From NCBI GenBank assembly GCA_964569245.1, contig CAZMTK010000012.1:4415-68414 (forward strand): 64,000 bases of DNA, read 5' to 3'. The number at the start of each line of letters is the position of its first letter. Position 1 is the stretch's first letter. Source of the DNA: JAAYTY01 sp964569245. Lineage in GTDB: Bacteria; Fermentibacterota; Fermentibacteria; Fermentibacterales; Fermentibacteraceae. Positions 8,918 to 17,810 of the stretch are shown here, piece by piece. The position numbers and the translations under genes were made by a program. The notes under the pieces were generated by a model that did not search any database, had not been told where the DNA came from, and saw only the letters and a program-made list of their open reading frames with translations.

Positions 8918-9270
8918 GCAGAATCCTGACCACAGCGGCCATGCTGGCCTGCAGCAACGTATTCATGACCTTCGCCTGGTACGGGCATCTGAAAAACCTC
9001 TGTTCGAAGCCGTGGATCGTGGCTGCGGTCGCGAGCTGGGGCATTGCGCTGTTCGAATACCTCATTCAGGTTCCTGCCAACAGGATTGGCAGCCAGGTGA
9101 TGACTCTGGGCCAGCTGAAGATCCTGCAGGAGGTCATCACGCTGACCGTGTTCGTTCCCTTCTCGATCCTCTACATGAGGCAGAGGCTGTCGCTCGACTA
9201 CCTTTGGGCGGGTCTGTGCCTGCTCGGAGCGGCCTTCTTCCTGTTCAGGTCGAGGTTCGCAGGGCTCTGA
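8914..9270 (+). CDS. DMT-family DUF486 membrane protein
   Basis: A 118-residue protein with four hydrophobic helices and the family signature MTFAWYGHLK near residue 20, then ALFEYLIQVPANRIG and a closing LLGAAFFLFR. This matches DUF486, a small drug/metabolite-transporter relative of unknown substrate. Its ATG overlaps the preceding stop as ATGA, so it is the third member of the AOR operon. A role in moving the aldehyde-pathway substrate or product is possible but unproven. Confidence 0.85.
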   Translation: MSRILTTAAMLACSNVFMTFAWYGHLKNLCSKPWIVAAVASWGIALFEYLIQVPANRIGSQVMTLGQLKILQEVITLTVFVPFSILYMRQRLSLDYLWAGLCLLGAAFFLFRSRFAGL

Positions 9271-9424
9271 GCGCCGTGCGGCAGCGCCCGTCCCACCGCG
9301 TGTCGGAACGGCTGCCCTCGGCGACGCCGCTTGCGGAACATGCCGGTTCGGTGCATAAAAGCGTCTGCCAGATCCCCGGTGCGTGAAGACAGGTAGAATC
9401 CCCCAGGCATTCCCGGAGGCGCAC

Positions 9425-11245
9425 TTGAGTTCGTTCAGGGATATGCTCGCCGACAGGAAGGTGCTCGTATTCGACGGCGCCATGGGCACGATGCTCTACG
9501 AAAGGGGCGCCGCCGGCGGGAGCTGCTACGACGAGCTCAACCTGACGCGCCCCGACATCGTGCGCTCGGTTCTGGAGGACTATGTCGCTGCAGGCGCCGA
9601 TGTGATAACGACCAACACGTTCGGGGCGAACCCCCTCGTTCTGCAGAGATACTACGGCCTCGGAGCCAGGGCCGCCGACATAAACGCCGAGGGAGCGGCG
9701 ATCGCGAGATCCGTCTCAGGAGGGCATCTCGTAGCGGGCTCCGTGGGACCGCTCACAAGGCCGGCCGAGGTCTTCGACGACCTCACCGACTCGGAGATGA
9801 CCGACGCCTTCCGCGTGCAGATAGGCGCGCTCGTCGCCGGCGGAGTGGACCTCGTGGTCTTCGAGACCTTCAACGACCCGAGGGAGCTCGCCGCCGGGGT
9901 CGAGGTGCTGCGGGAGACGGGCGACACGCCCTGCGTCGCCATGCTCACCTTCCTCGAAGGAGGCCAGACCCTGGGGGGACTGCACCCGCTCCATGCAGGG
10001 CACATACTCGACAGCCTCGACGCGGATGTGGTGGGCGTCAACTGCGGCACCGGCCCCATGGACATGCTCAAGGTCGTCCAGAAGCTCTGCCAGGCCACGG
10101 GCAAGCCCGTGATCGCCATGCCCAACGCAGGGCTGGCGAGGTTCGAGAGGGGGCGCTTCGTCTATCCGCGGAACGTCGAGCACATGGGGCTCTACGCGGC
10201 GAGGCTCGTGTCTGCGGGCTGCTGCTGCGTGGGAGGCTGCTGCGGCACCACCCCCGACCACATCAGGGCGGTGTCGGCGGCCGTGAGAGATCTGGTCCCC
10301 GGACGCAGGAAGCGCGTGAAGGTGACTGTCCCCGGCCGCGGCGCGGCTCCCGAATCCGAAGCGAGGGTGGAGACCACGCTGTCCCAGATGCTCGCCCGCA
10401 GGACGATCCTCAGCGTGGAGGTGGACCCTCCGAGGGGGCCCGACGGCTCGAAGACGCTGGCCAGGCTGAGGCGCCTGAAGGGCATGGGAGTGGACGCGGT
10501 GAACGTCTCCGACGGGCCCATGGCGAGGCTCAGGATGTCCCCTTCGGCGTTCTCCTCGATGGTTCAGAGGGAGCTGAACCTGGAGGTGATCATCCATGCG
10601 ACGTGCAGGGACAAGAACATCCTTGCGCTCCAGTCCGACCTGCTGGGATTCGCGGCGATGGGGCTGAGGAACGTGCTGGCCCTGTCGGGCGATCCGCCGA
10701 GCATCGGCGACTATCCGTTCGCAACAGCAGTGTATGACGTCCGCTCCGAGGGGCTGATCAGGATAATAGACTCGCTGAACCACGGGCGGGACCTGCTCGG
10801 CAACAGGCTGAACGCTCCTGCGGGGCTCTTCTGCGGCACCGGCGCGCCGTCGGCCCCATCCGATCCCGAATCGGAGGCCAGGCTGGTGGGGCGCAAGGCG
10901 GCCGCAGGGCTCAGATTCGTGCAGACCCAGCCCGTATTCGATCTCGAGAGATTCGCGAGCTTCCTCGAGATGCTCAGGCCGCTTGGGCTGCCCGTGATCG
11001 CGGGGCTGATGCCTGTCCTGTCCGCGAGCGGTCTGGAATACCTCGAGAACGAGGTTCCCGGAATCCGCATACCGCCCGGGATGCTCGCACTGATGCGAGC
11101 GGCCGGAGGAGATGAGGCGCAGCGCGAGACCGGCCTCGCGCATGCCAGGAGCATGCTCGCCTCCCTCCGCAGCCTGGGCGTGCATGGGATATGCATCATG
11201 CCGGCCTTGAACGGATACGATGTCGTCGAGGATATCATACGTTAG
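9425..11245 (+). CDS. Homocysteine methyltransferase-MTHFR fusion
   Basis: A 606-residue bifunctional protein. Residues 1-290 are a homocysteine S-methyltransferase domain with DGAMGTML at the start and the zinc ligands Cys207 (GVNCGTG) and Cys272-Cys273 (GGCCGTTPDH). Residues 320-606 are a methylenetetrahydrofolate reductase TIM barrel (VEVDPPRGPDG near 337; AGLMPVLS in the C-terminal part). Similar YitJ-type fusions occur in Firmicutes. The TTG start at 9425 has GGAGG at 9415-9419; an ATG at 9443 is the alternative. It leads a methionine cluster, so it probably supplies methyl-tetrahydrofolate to the MetH downstream. It overlaps the next gene by 26 bases. Confidence 0.92.
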   Translation: MSSFRDMLADRKVLVFDGAMGTMLYERGAAGGSCYDELNLTRPDIVRSVLEDYVAAGADVITTNTFGANPLVLQRYYGLGARAADINAEGAAIARSVSGGHLVAGSVGPLTRPAEVFDDLTDSEMTDAFRVQIGALVAGGVDLVVFETFNDPRELAAGVEVLRETGDTPCVAMLTFLEGGQTLGGLHPLHAGHILDSLDADVVGVNCGTGPMDMLKVVQKLCQATGKPVIAMPNAGLARFERGRFVYPRNVEHMGLYAARLVSAGCCCVGGCCGTTPDHIRAVSAAVRDLVPGRRKRVKVTVPGRGAAPESEARVETTLSQMLARRTILSVEVDPPRGPDGSKTLARLRRLKGMGVDAVNVSDGPMARLRMSPSAFSSMVQRELNLEVIIHATCRDKNILALQSDLLGFAAMGLRNVLALSGDPPSIGDYPFATAVYDVRSEGLIRIIDSLNHGRDLLGNRLNAPAGLFCGTGAPSAPSDPESEARLVGRKAAAGLRFVQTQPVFDLERFASFLEMLRPLGLPVIAGLMPVLSASGLEYLENEVPGIRIPPGMLALMRAAGGDEAQRETGLAHARSMLASLRSLGVHGICIMPALNGYDVVEDIIR

Positions 11246-11816
11246 GGACGTCAGGCTCGGGCTGTCGCCCCGGGCGGTGCTGGCCAGGCTGGGCCGCACC
11301 GGAGCCGGAGGCGGGTGGGAAGGGGCTGCAGCCGAAGCGGTCGCGATGGTGAACGCCCTGGCTGAGCCCGTCATCGCCCTGACCAGGACGGGCATCGTCT
11401 CCACGTCGGCTCCCTCGGCGGTGCTCGAATGCGCGGAGTTCGTCAGCTCCGACCTCTGCGCGAGGCTGGACGGGTGCGTGAAGTGCACGCTGTTCCTCCT
11501 CACGATGGGCGAGGCGCTGGACGCGGCGATAGCCGGCCTCGCCGGCGAACCGTCCCGCCAGCTGCTTGCGGATGCCGCCGGCTCCGAGGCTGCGGAGGCC
11601 TGCGCCAGATGGCTGCAGCGCTCCGAGAGCTCCAGGGCGAGACAGGAGGGCTGCAGGGCGCTCCCCAGGTTCAGCCCGGGATACGGCGACTTCGGGCTGG
11701 AGAACCAGCGCTGGTTCGTGCAGAACCTGCCCGGGCTGGGAGTGAGCCTGACCTCCGGGGGCATGCTGGTCCCGGGGAAGAGCGTCACGGGAGTGATAGG
11801 TTGGAAGAGATCCTGA
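11220..11816 (+). CDS. Stand-alone MetH reactivation-domain protein
   Basis: The 198-residue protein matches the C-terminal activation domain of cobalamin-dependent methionine synthase, seen as separate proteins in several anaerobes. The diagnostic segment is RFSPGYGDFGLENQ near residue 155, where the conserved RxSPGYG binds S-adenosylmethionine. The adjacent MetH lacks this domain, so the two gene products together make up one functional enzyme: this one remethylates oxidised cobalamin with SAM and a reductant. The gene overlaps the MTHFR fusion upstream and metH downstream, consistent with translation as a unit. Confidence 0.88.
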   Translation: MSSRISYVRDVRLGLSPRAVLARLGRTGAGGGWEGAAAEAVAMVNALAEPVIALTRTGIVSTSAPSAVLECAEFVSSDLCARLDGCVKCTLFLLTMGEALDAAIAGLAGEPSRQLLADAAGSEAAEACARWLQRSESSRARQEGCRALPRFSPGYGDFGLENQRWFVQNLPGLGVSLTSGGMLVPGKSVTGVIGWKRS

Positions 11817-14185
11817 AGCCGCTCGGCTCGCGGGTGCTGGTCTCCGACGGGGCCATGGGCACGCTTCTCTCTGCTGGAAGCGGGCACGGATCGGTCCTGC
11901 CGGAGGAGCTGCTGCTCAGTGACTATGCGAGAGTGGTGGCGGCGCACTCCGAATACCTCGAAGCGGGGGCCGACCTCCTGACCACGAACACCTACGGAGC
12001 CGGGAGGCTGAAGCTGCGCGAGTTCGGGCTGGAAGACAGGATGTGCGAGATAGTGAAGCGAGCGGTGTCGGCGGCGAGGGAGGCTTCCCGCGGCCGCGCC
12101 GCCGTCGTCGGGTCCATCGGCCCTCTCGGCAGCTTCGTGATGCCCCTGGGCCCGGTCGAGACCGGGGAGGCTTCGGCCTGCTTCAGGGAGCTGGCGAGCA
12201 TGCTCGTGGATGCAGGCGTGGACGCGATCGCCATAGAGACGATGACCGACGTCAGGGAGCTGACACTCGCCGCGCGGGCCGTCCGGTCGGTGAGCAGGGA
12301 GATCCCGCTGTTCATGTACATGAGCTTCGGGCCCGGAGGAAGGACCGTCACCGGAACGCCCCCCGCGGTCCTCGCGGAAGTCGCCCCTCCTTTCGGTCCT
12401 GGGGCGTGCGGAGTGAACTGCGGCAGCTCCCTCGAGGAGAACGCCTCCGTCTTCGAGTCGCTCGCAGAAACCTCGAGCATGCCCGTGTGCTTCCAGCCGA
12501 ATGCCGGGCTGCCCAGGACGCAGGGCTCCGCTGTCACCTGGCCGGGCACTCCCGACGACCTGGCCGGAAGAGCTCTCGAGGCCTGTCGGCGGGGCGCCGC
12601 TGTTGTCGGAAGCTGCTGCGGCTCCACCCCCGATCACACTCGGGCCGTGGCCTCCGCTGTGAGGGGGCTCGCCGTCTCCGGGCGCAGGCCGGCCCGACGG
12701 TGCGCGGTCGCCTCCAGGTCGTGCTCGGTCGTCTTCGGAGACGGCTTCGTGACCGTCGGCGAGAGGATAAACCCCACCGGAAAGCCCAGACTGGCCGCCT
12801 CCATAAGGGAGGGCTCGGCCGCCCTGATCAGGCGTTCCGCCATATCCCAGGCCGCGTCGGGAGCCCGCGTTCTGGACCTCAACATCGGAATCGGGGATCC
12901 CGGGCTGGAAGCCTCCTTCATGCCCAGGGCCGTGAGGGCGCTCGACAACGTCACTACGCTTCCGTTCATCATAGACTCCCCCGTCGCCGCGGTCGTAGAG
13001 GCAGGCCTTCGCGAGTATCCGGCGAGGACGTTCATCAACTCTGTTCCCGCGGCCGGTGCCAGGCTGGAGGAGGGGATCGCCCTGGCCCTCGCCCATGGCG
13101 CGGGCATGGTCGCTCTGCTCATGGACGAGCATGGAGTGCCGGAGGACGTGAGGGGCCGCATGCGCGCGCTGGAGGCGATCGTCCGGAGGGCGCTCGACTC
13201 GGGTCTCTCGCTCGAGGACATCCTTGTGGACCCGGTTGTGCTGGCCGAGTCCGCCTCGCCGGGCTCGGCTCTCGTGACGCTGGACGCCATCGCCGAGATA
13301 TCGAGGTCCTGGAAGCTCCCGACCTCCATCGGCCTCAGCAACGTGTCCTTCGGCCTGCCCGCAAGAAGGCAGGTCAACCGGGCCTTCCTGGTCAGGGCCT
13401 GTGCCGCGGGGCTGTCGGCCGCGATCATGGATCCTTCCGACACGGACGCCCCGGTAATGGCCGCGGCATCCGCGATGCTCGGGGCGGGCCCGGCGGCGGT
13501 CGCCAGGTTCGCGTCTGAAGCGGCGTCCGCGCCATCGGACCCTCCCGAGCCTTCCGGCGGCGGGAGGAAAGCTGCGGACATCGGGTGGGCCGTGCTCGCA
13601 GGCAGCTCGGAGGATGCTGCAGAGGCGGCGCGAGCCGCCCTGCAGGAGATGACGGCCGGTGAATTCGTCGCGCGGCTGCTGGTTCCGGCGGTGAACAGGC
13701 TGGGATGCGACTACGACGCGGGCAGGGTGTTCCTGCCCCAGCTGATCGCAGGGACAGAGGCCGTTCGTGCGGCCTTCGATGTGGTGAGGGAGCGATCCGG
13801 CGTCGAGGCCTGGAGGGGCACCGTGGTGATGGCGACCGTGGAGGGCGATGTCCACGACATAGGCAAGAACATCGTCTCGTCGGTCCTGGCGGGGCATGGA
13901 TGGCGCGTGGTGGACCTCGGCAGGAACGTACCCGCAGCCCGGATCCTCGATGCCGTGCAGCGGGAGAACCCGAGGGCCGTCGGGCTGAGCGCGCTCCTCA
14001 CGCCCAGCCTGCCGGTCATGAAGGAGGCCGTGGAGTCCATCCTGCGCACGGCTTCAAGACCGCCTCTCGTCATAGTCGGCGGAGCGGTCGTCACCGAGGA
14101 GTTCGCGAGGAGCATCGGAGCCCTCTGGGGCAGGGACGCCGTTCACGGCGCCCAGGTGCTCGATACCGCCGCCGGTGGCGGATGA
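11801..14185 (+). CDS. metH: Cobalamin-dependent methionine synthase, no activation domain
   Basis: A 794-residue MetH with the order homocysteine domain, pterin domain, cap and B12 domain. The zinc ligands are Cys207 (GVNCGSS) and Cys272-Cys273 (GSCCGSTPDH). The pterin domain starts near residue 320 (VGERINPTGKPRL). The B12 signature is EGDVHDIGKN with the lower-ligand His685, followed by LSALLTPSLPVM. About 330 residues present at the end of the E. coli enzyme are absent; the preceding gene supplies that domain. The TTG at 11801 has GGGAG upstream and overlaps the previous gene by 16 bases. It catalyses methyl transfer from methyltetrahydrofolate to homocysteine. Confidence 0.93.
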   Translation: MEEILKPLGSRVLVSDGAMGTLLSAGSGHGSVLPEELLLSDYARVVAAHSEYLEAGADLLTTNTYGAGRLKLREFGLEDRMCEIVKRAVSAAREASRGRAAVVGSIGPLGSFVMPLGPVETGEASACFRELASMLVDAGVDAIAIETMTDVRELTLAARAVRSVSREIPLFMYMSFGPGGRTVTGTPPAVLAEVAPPFGPGACGVNCGSSLEENASVFESLAETSSMPVCFQPNAGLPRTQGSAVTWPGTPDDLAGRALEACRRGAAVVGSCCGSTPDHTRAVASAVRGLAVSGRRPARRCAVASRSCSVVFGDGFVTVGERINPTGKPRLAASIREGSAALIRRSAISQAASGARVLDLNIGIGDPGLEASFMPRAVRALDNVTTLPFIIDSPVAAVVEAGLREYPARTFINSVPAAGARLEEGIALALAHGAGMVALLMDEHGVPEDVRGRMRALEAIVRRALDSGLSLEDILVDPVVLAESASPGSALVTLDAIAEISRSWKLPTSIGLSNVSFGLPARRQVNRAFLVRACAAGLSAAIMDPSDTDAPVMAAASAMLGAGPAAVARFASEAASAPSDPPEPSGGGRKAADIGWAVLAGSSEDAAEAARAALQEMTAGEFVARLLVPAVNRLGCDYDAGRVFLPQLIAGTEAVRAAFDVVRERSGVEAWRGTVVMATVEGDVHDIGKNIVSSVLAGHGWRVVDLGRNVPAARILDAVQRENPRAVGLSALLTPSLPVMKEAVESILRTASRPPLVIVGGAVVTEEFARSIGALWGRDAVHGAQVLDTAAGGG

Positions 14186-15330
14186 CAGGCGCGCGGGGCT
14201 CCATGAGGCTCGTGATAAGCAACTCCATGATGACATGGGGCGGGGGGGAGAACTGGAGCCTCACTGCCGCGTCGGGCCTCGCAGGAAGGGGCCACGACGT
14301 TGTCCTGGTCTGCAGGCCGGGCAGCGAGCTCGAGCGCAGAGCCTCCGGCAGCACTCCGGCTCGCGTCGAGACGATCGGCATCAGGGGAGACCTGAACCCC
14401 GCCGCCGTGGCCTCCGGACTCGACCTCTTCCGGCGACACGGGACCCAGCTCGCATGCTGCAACCTCGACAGGGAGGTGAGGACACTGGGGCTCGCCGCCA
14501 GGATCGCCGGAGGAATCGTCTTCGTAAGGAGGAGGGGCAGCGACTACGGATTCAAGAACAGCCTGAGATACCGGCTGACCTACAGGTGGCTGGTGGACTG
14601 GGTGATCGTGAACAGCGGGTCAACCAGAGAGAGCATCCTGCGCAGGAACTCCTGGATCGGCCCCGAAAGGCTCAGGCTGGTCTACAACGGCATCGACACG
14701 GAGCGGTTCCGCCCCGACAGGCTCTCCGGAGAGGCCGTGAGAGCCAGCCACTCCGTTCCCTGCGATGCGCTGCTCGTAGGCATCGTGGGCTCCCTTCTGC
14801 CCCGGAAGCGCCATTCAGTGCTGTTCGAGGCGTGCGCCTCCCTGAGGAACCGCTGGCCGTCTCTGAGGGTCGCCGTGGTCGGGGCTTCGCCGTCGCCGGC
14901 GCATCTATCGAGACTGAAGAGTGCGGCCGAAACCCTGGGGATCGGCGACATCGTCCTTTTCGCGGGTCAGACAAGCGACCCCGCCCCCTGGTACAATGCC
15001 CTGGACATCCTAGCGATGCCATCGGAGAACGAGGGCTTCGGCTATGCCGCTGCCGAGGCTATGGCATGCGGCGTTCCGGTCGTCGTGTCTGACGCGAGCA
15101 GCCTACCTGAGGTCGTGGGAGCTGACGGATCGGCGGGCCTGATCTCCCGGCTCGACGATCCCGGGAGCCTGGCGACCTGCATCGAGAGGCTCCTTGCATC
15201 GAGCGATCTGAGGAGGGAGATCGGCGAGCGCGGCAGAGACAGGGTCGTCTCGATGTTCTCCATCAGAGCGATGATAGACAGGCTCGAGGAGCTCTTCGGA
15301 GAGGCCGCAGGAGGGGCGGGCGGGCTGTGA
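14182..15330 (+). CDS. Family 4 glycosyltransferase
   Basis: A 382-residue GT-B enzyme. The N-terminal half opens LVISNSMMTWGGGENW, the linker has VYNGIDTERFRP near residue 175, and the C-terminal half carries SENEGFGYAAAEAMACGVPVV, the retaining GT4 nucleotide-sugar site. The ATG at 14182 overlaps the metH stop as ATGA; a second in-frame ATG at 14203 is an alternative start. It is followed without gap by zinc-ribbon genes, so the metabolic link to methionine synthesis is not obvious. The acceptor, probably a cell-surface glycan or lipid, is unknown. Confidence 0.88.
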   Translation: MTGARGSMRLVISNSMMTWGGGENWSLTAASGLAGRGHDVVLVCRPGSELERRASGSTPARVETIGIRGDLNPAAVASGLDLFRRHGTQLACCNLDREVRTLGLAARIAGGIVFVRRRGSDYGFKNSLRYRLTYRWLVDWVIVNSGSTRESILRRNSWIGPERLRLVYNGIDTERFRPDRLSGEAVRASHSVPCDALLVGIVGSLLPRKRHSVLFEACASLRNRWPSLRVAVVGASPSPAHLSRLKSAAETLGIGDIVLFAGQTSDPAPWYNALDILAMPSENEGFGYAAAEAMACGVPVVVSDASSLPEVVGADGSAGLISRLDDPGSLATCIERLLASSDLRREIGERGRDRVVSMFSIRAMIDRLEELFGEAAGGAGGL

Positions 15331-15986
15331 GGATGAACTGCCCCCAGTGCGGAGCATCCCTGCAGGTTCTCGACCGGGACTTCTACGTGAGATGCCCGTA
15401 CTGCGGGGCAAGGATGCCCTGGAGCCTATCGGGGCGCGACGTGCGGCTCACCCGCCCAGTCCTTGACGAGGCGGCGGTCGCCAGGCTCTTCCCCGGCGGT
15501 TCGCTCGAATCGGTCAGGCTCAGGTACTTCCCCTACTCGCTCGACGGGGCGAGGCTGGTTCCCGCCTTCAACCAGCCCGTATCCGAGCTCGAGGGCTATG
15601 CTCCGCCCTCCGGCGATACGGTCCTGTTCGATCCTGCGCTGGTCGAGCCGGAGCTGCTGATCCCCCCCGGAGGAGAGGATCCGTCACTTCCGCTCGTCTT
15701 CCACCCCGTCTGGGTGGCGATCCCGAAGTCCGGAGGCGCAGCCGCCTACGTGGACGCAGTCGGCGGGACCCCGATAGGCCGCGGCGCCTCCTGCCCGGCC
15801 GCCTCCAGAAGCCCTGCCTCGATGTTCGGGAGGGCGCTCGCTGCCGGGCTCGCAGTCTCTGTTCCCCTCTACGCAGCCGGCGTCGCGAGCGGAGGGGGGC
15901 CTGCCGACCTCTTCGGAGTGGCGCTGGCCGGTTCGATCGCAGGAATTGCCATCCTCAGGCTTCTCGCCAGGAATGGCAGACCTTGA
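15327..15986 (+). CDS. Zinc-ribbon membrane protein, trio member A
   Basis: This 219-residue protein starts with a zinc ribbon (Cys5, Cys8, Cys23, Cys26: CPQC and CPYC). A middle part has two motifs built around a proline and aromatic residue (YFPYS near 70; FHPVW near 130, then AAAYVDAVGG). Two hydrophobic helices close it, about 165-187 and 194-214. The GTG start overlaps the glycosyltransferase stop. The layout recurs in the next two genes, so the three look like a paralogous set. I do not know a function; a membrane-tethered sensor or assembly factor with a cytoplasmic ribbon is one reading. Confidence 0.7.
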   Translation: MRMNCPQCGASLQVLDRDFYVRCPYCGARMPWSLSGRDVRLTRPVLDEAAVARLFPGGSLESVRLRYFPYSLDGARLVPAFNQPVSELEGYAPPSGDTVLFDPALVEPELLIPPGGEDPSLPLVFHPVWVAIPKSGGAAAYVDAVGGTPIGRGASCPAASRSPASMFGRALAAGLAVSVPLYAAGVASGGGPADLFGVALAGSIAGIAILRLLARNGRP

Positions 15987-17062
15987 GCCCCGCCCGCTCC
16001 GCCCTCGAATGCCCCTCGTGCGGGGGGCTGCTCGACCTGCCCGACGGGGAGATCTACGGGAGGTGCCGCCACTGCTCCAATCCGGTCCTTCTCCCCGACA
16101 GGGTGAGGAGGTTCGTTCTTACGTCGGCGCTCGACTCGACCGGAGTTCTCAGGGCGGTCAGGCGCGTCCTCGAGAGCTCCGAAACGAGGCGCGGAACCGC
16201 GGCGCGCTCCACCGTGCGAAAGCCCCGCCTGTTCTACGTTCCATACTGGAGCATCCGGGCGCAGGTCAGCGGGGTCACCGCTGGAGTAGAGCCCAGGTAC
16301 ATCGAGGAGATCATCCCGACTGTCATCGAAGAGGGCGACCGGGACGGGCTGCCGATAGGGGGACGCGGGGCGGTGATGGCCAGGAGGACCGTGAGGACGA
16401 GGGTCTCCTGGAAGGCCGTGGAGAAGGAGATCAGGAGTCTCCCCAGGGTCAACATCAGCGCTGCCGATCTCGAGCCTCTGGGGATACCGTCCCTCTCTGA
16501 CAGGGCGCAGCTAGCGATCACCGGGATGGAGATCCAGGCGGGGAGCCTTCCCCAGGGGCTCGAGGTCCTGGACTCCGCGAAACTCCCCGAGGGCGTTCTC
16601 GTGGATCCCGTAGTCGGCCTCAACGATGCGCTCTCGCAGGCCGGGACCTGCTTCGAGAGGGCGGCCGGCGGCGCGGGGCGGCTTCTCGAGCACGTCTGGT
16701 CATGGCATGCGGTCACCGGCCGCAGGGCCATGCTCCTCTACTACCCGATCTGGATTGTGGACTTCGAAGCGTTCGGGGGCAGCTACAAGGCGGTCGTGGA
16801 CGGGCGCACCGGATCTGTGATAAGGGGCTGGTTCCCCGGACGACAGGTCGACAGGCAGCTCGTCGCTGCAGGCTTCGCGGCGGTCTGGGCCGCCGCCATC
16901 CCCTGCCTCGTCCACTTGTCCGCAGGAGCTGGCGCCGCCCCCGGAGGCGGCGGATGCGCGCTGGCGACTCTCTTCGCGGGAGCGGCGGCGCTGGTCGCCA
17001 CTGTCCGGTTCCTCGGCCTGCTGGGGAACCGGGAGGGGAGGGGGGATGTCTTCGTCGTATGA
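15983..17062 (+). CDS. Zinc-ribbon membrane protein, trio member B
   Basis: The largest of the three, 359 residues. It has a ribbon with Cys10, Cys13, Cys28, Cys31 (CPSC, CRHC), then FYVPYW near residue 84 and YYPIWIVDFEAFGGSYKAVVDG near 255, which parallels the second motif of member A. Two hydrophobic helices lie at about 300-320 and 328-347. The middle (residues 110-230) contains an extra alpha/beta-looking region absent from member A. The TTG start overlaps the preceding stop and its end overlaps the next gene by 17 bases. The function is unknown. Confidence 0.7.
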   Translation: MSPARSALECPSCGGLLDLPDGEIYGRCRHCSNPVLLPDRVRRFVLTSALDSTGVLRAVRRVLESSETRRGTAARSTVRKPRLFYVPYWSIRAQVSGVTAGVEPRYIEEIIPTVIEEGDRDGLPIGGRGAVMARRTVRTRVSWKAVEKEIRSLPRVNISAADLEPLGIPSLSDRAQLAITGMEIQAGSLPQGLEVLDSAKLPEGVLVDPVVGLNDALSQAGTCFERAAGGAGRLLEHVWSWHAVTGRRAMLLYYPIWIVDFEAFGGSYKAVVDGRTGSVIRGWFPGRQVDRQLVAAGFAAVWAAAIPCLVHLSAGAGAAPGGGGCALATLFAGAAALVATVRFLGLLGNREGRGDVFVV

Positions 17063-17753
17063 CGGCGCCGCCCTGCTGATGCGCTGCGGCAGCTGCTCGC
17101 AGCCCCTCGAGGGCCTGCCCGACGACACCGTCTTCCCCTGCACCGGCTGCGCCACCGCATGGTGCCTCGGCGGCGGGGATCTGGTCCCGAGGGCGTTGGA
17201 GGTCTTCGCGATGGAGGAGGACCGCCTGGCCGCGCTTCCCTTCTGGATGCTGGACGCAGAGCTGGAGGTGGTCCGGCGCGTCACCAGGATGGCGGAATGC
17301 GCGAGCCCGGTCCGGCTTCCGAGACGATTCGATCCGGCGGGGGAGAGGGGGCTTAGGGAGACATCGGACCCTCCGAGGCCTGTCAGGATATTCGTTCCGG
17401 CCTTCCTCACCGACAGGCCCCTGTCGCTGGGGAGGAGAGTCACCTCCCTCGAGCTTGCTCCATCCGGGAGGGTCCTCCGTGGACTGCGGGCCCCCGGAGG
17501 CTGCATCTCGCCGGATGACGCATTGCTGCTGGCGAAGGGCGTCGCGGTGTTCATGGAGACCGGGGGGCGGACGCATCTCGCCCTCGTCGAGCTGGAGCTC
17601 AGGCCGGTGCACCTCCGCCTGGCGCTGGTCGGGTGCAGGGTGGAGGAGCAGGGTTTCCGCGTTGCCGGGCAGACGCTTCTCATGCCATATACGACCATCG
17701 CTGACGCAGAGGAGATCAAGGCTTTCTCCGGGCTGTCGCGCATGGGCCGCTGA
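17046..17753 (+). CDS. Zinc-ribbon protein, trio member C
   Basis: This 235-residue protein carries Cys14, Cys17, Cys32, Cys35 (CGSC, CTGC), then ALPFWMLDAELEVV near residue 64 and FVPAFLTDRPLSLG near 117, again the two-motif pattern of members A and B. It lacks the terminal membrane helices, so it is probably cytoplasmic and may interact with the two membrane partners. A GC-rich inverted repeat (GGGCCGCTGAAGCGGCCC) spans its stop at 17753. Next comes yebC 57 bases on. I do not recognise the family. Confidence 0.68.
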   Translation: MSSSYDGAALLMRCGSCSQPLEGLPDDTVFPCTGCATAWCLGGGDLVPRALEVFAMEEDRLAALPFWMLDAELEVVRRVTRMAECASPVRLPRRFDPAGERGLRETSDPPRPVRIFVPAFLTDRPLSLGRRVTSLELAPSGRVLRGLRAPGGCISPDDALLLAKGVAVFMETGGRTHLALVELELRPVHLRLALVGCRVEEQGFRVAGQTLLMPYTTIADAEEIKAFSGLSRMGR

Positions 17754-17810
17754 AGCGGCCCGAGAGGCTCGGCGCAGCCCGGGACGGAGCATCGAAGAAA
17801 GGGGAGCATC

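Noticed and set aside
9716..13897. Very long minus-strand open frame (1393 codons) under the metH genes.
   Set aside because: It is the antisense shadow of GC-rich coding DNA: Arg/His/Gly-rich, with no motif, opposite well-supported genes.
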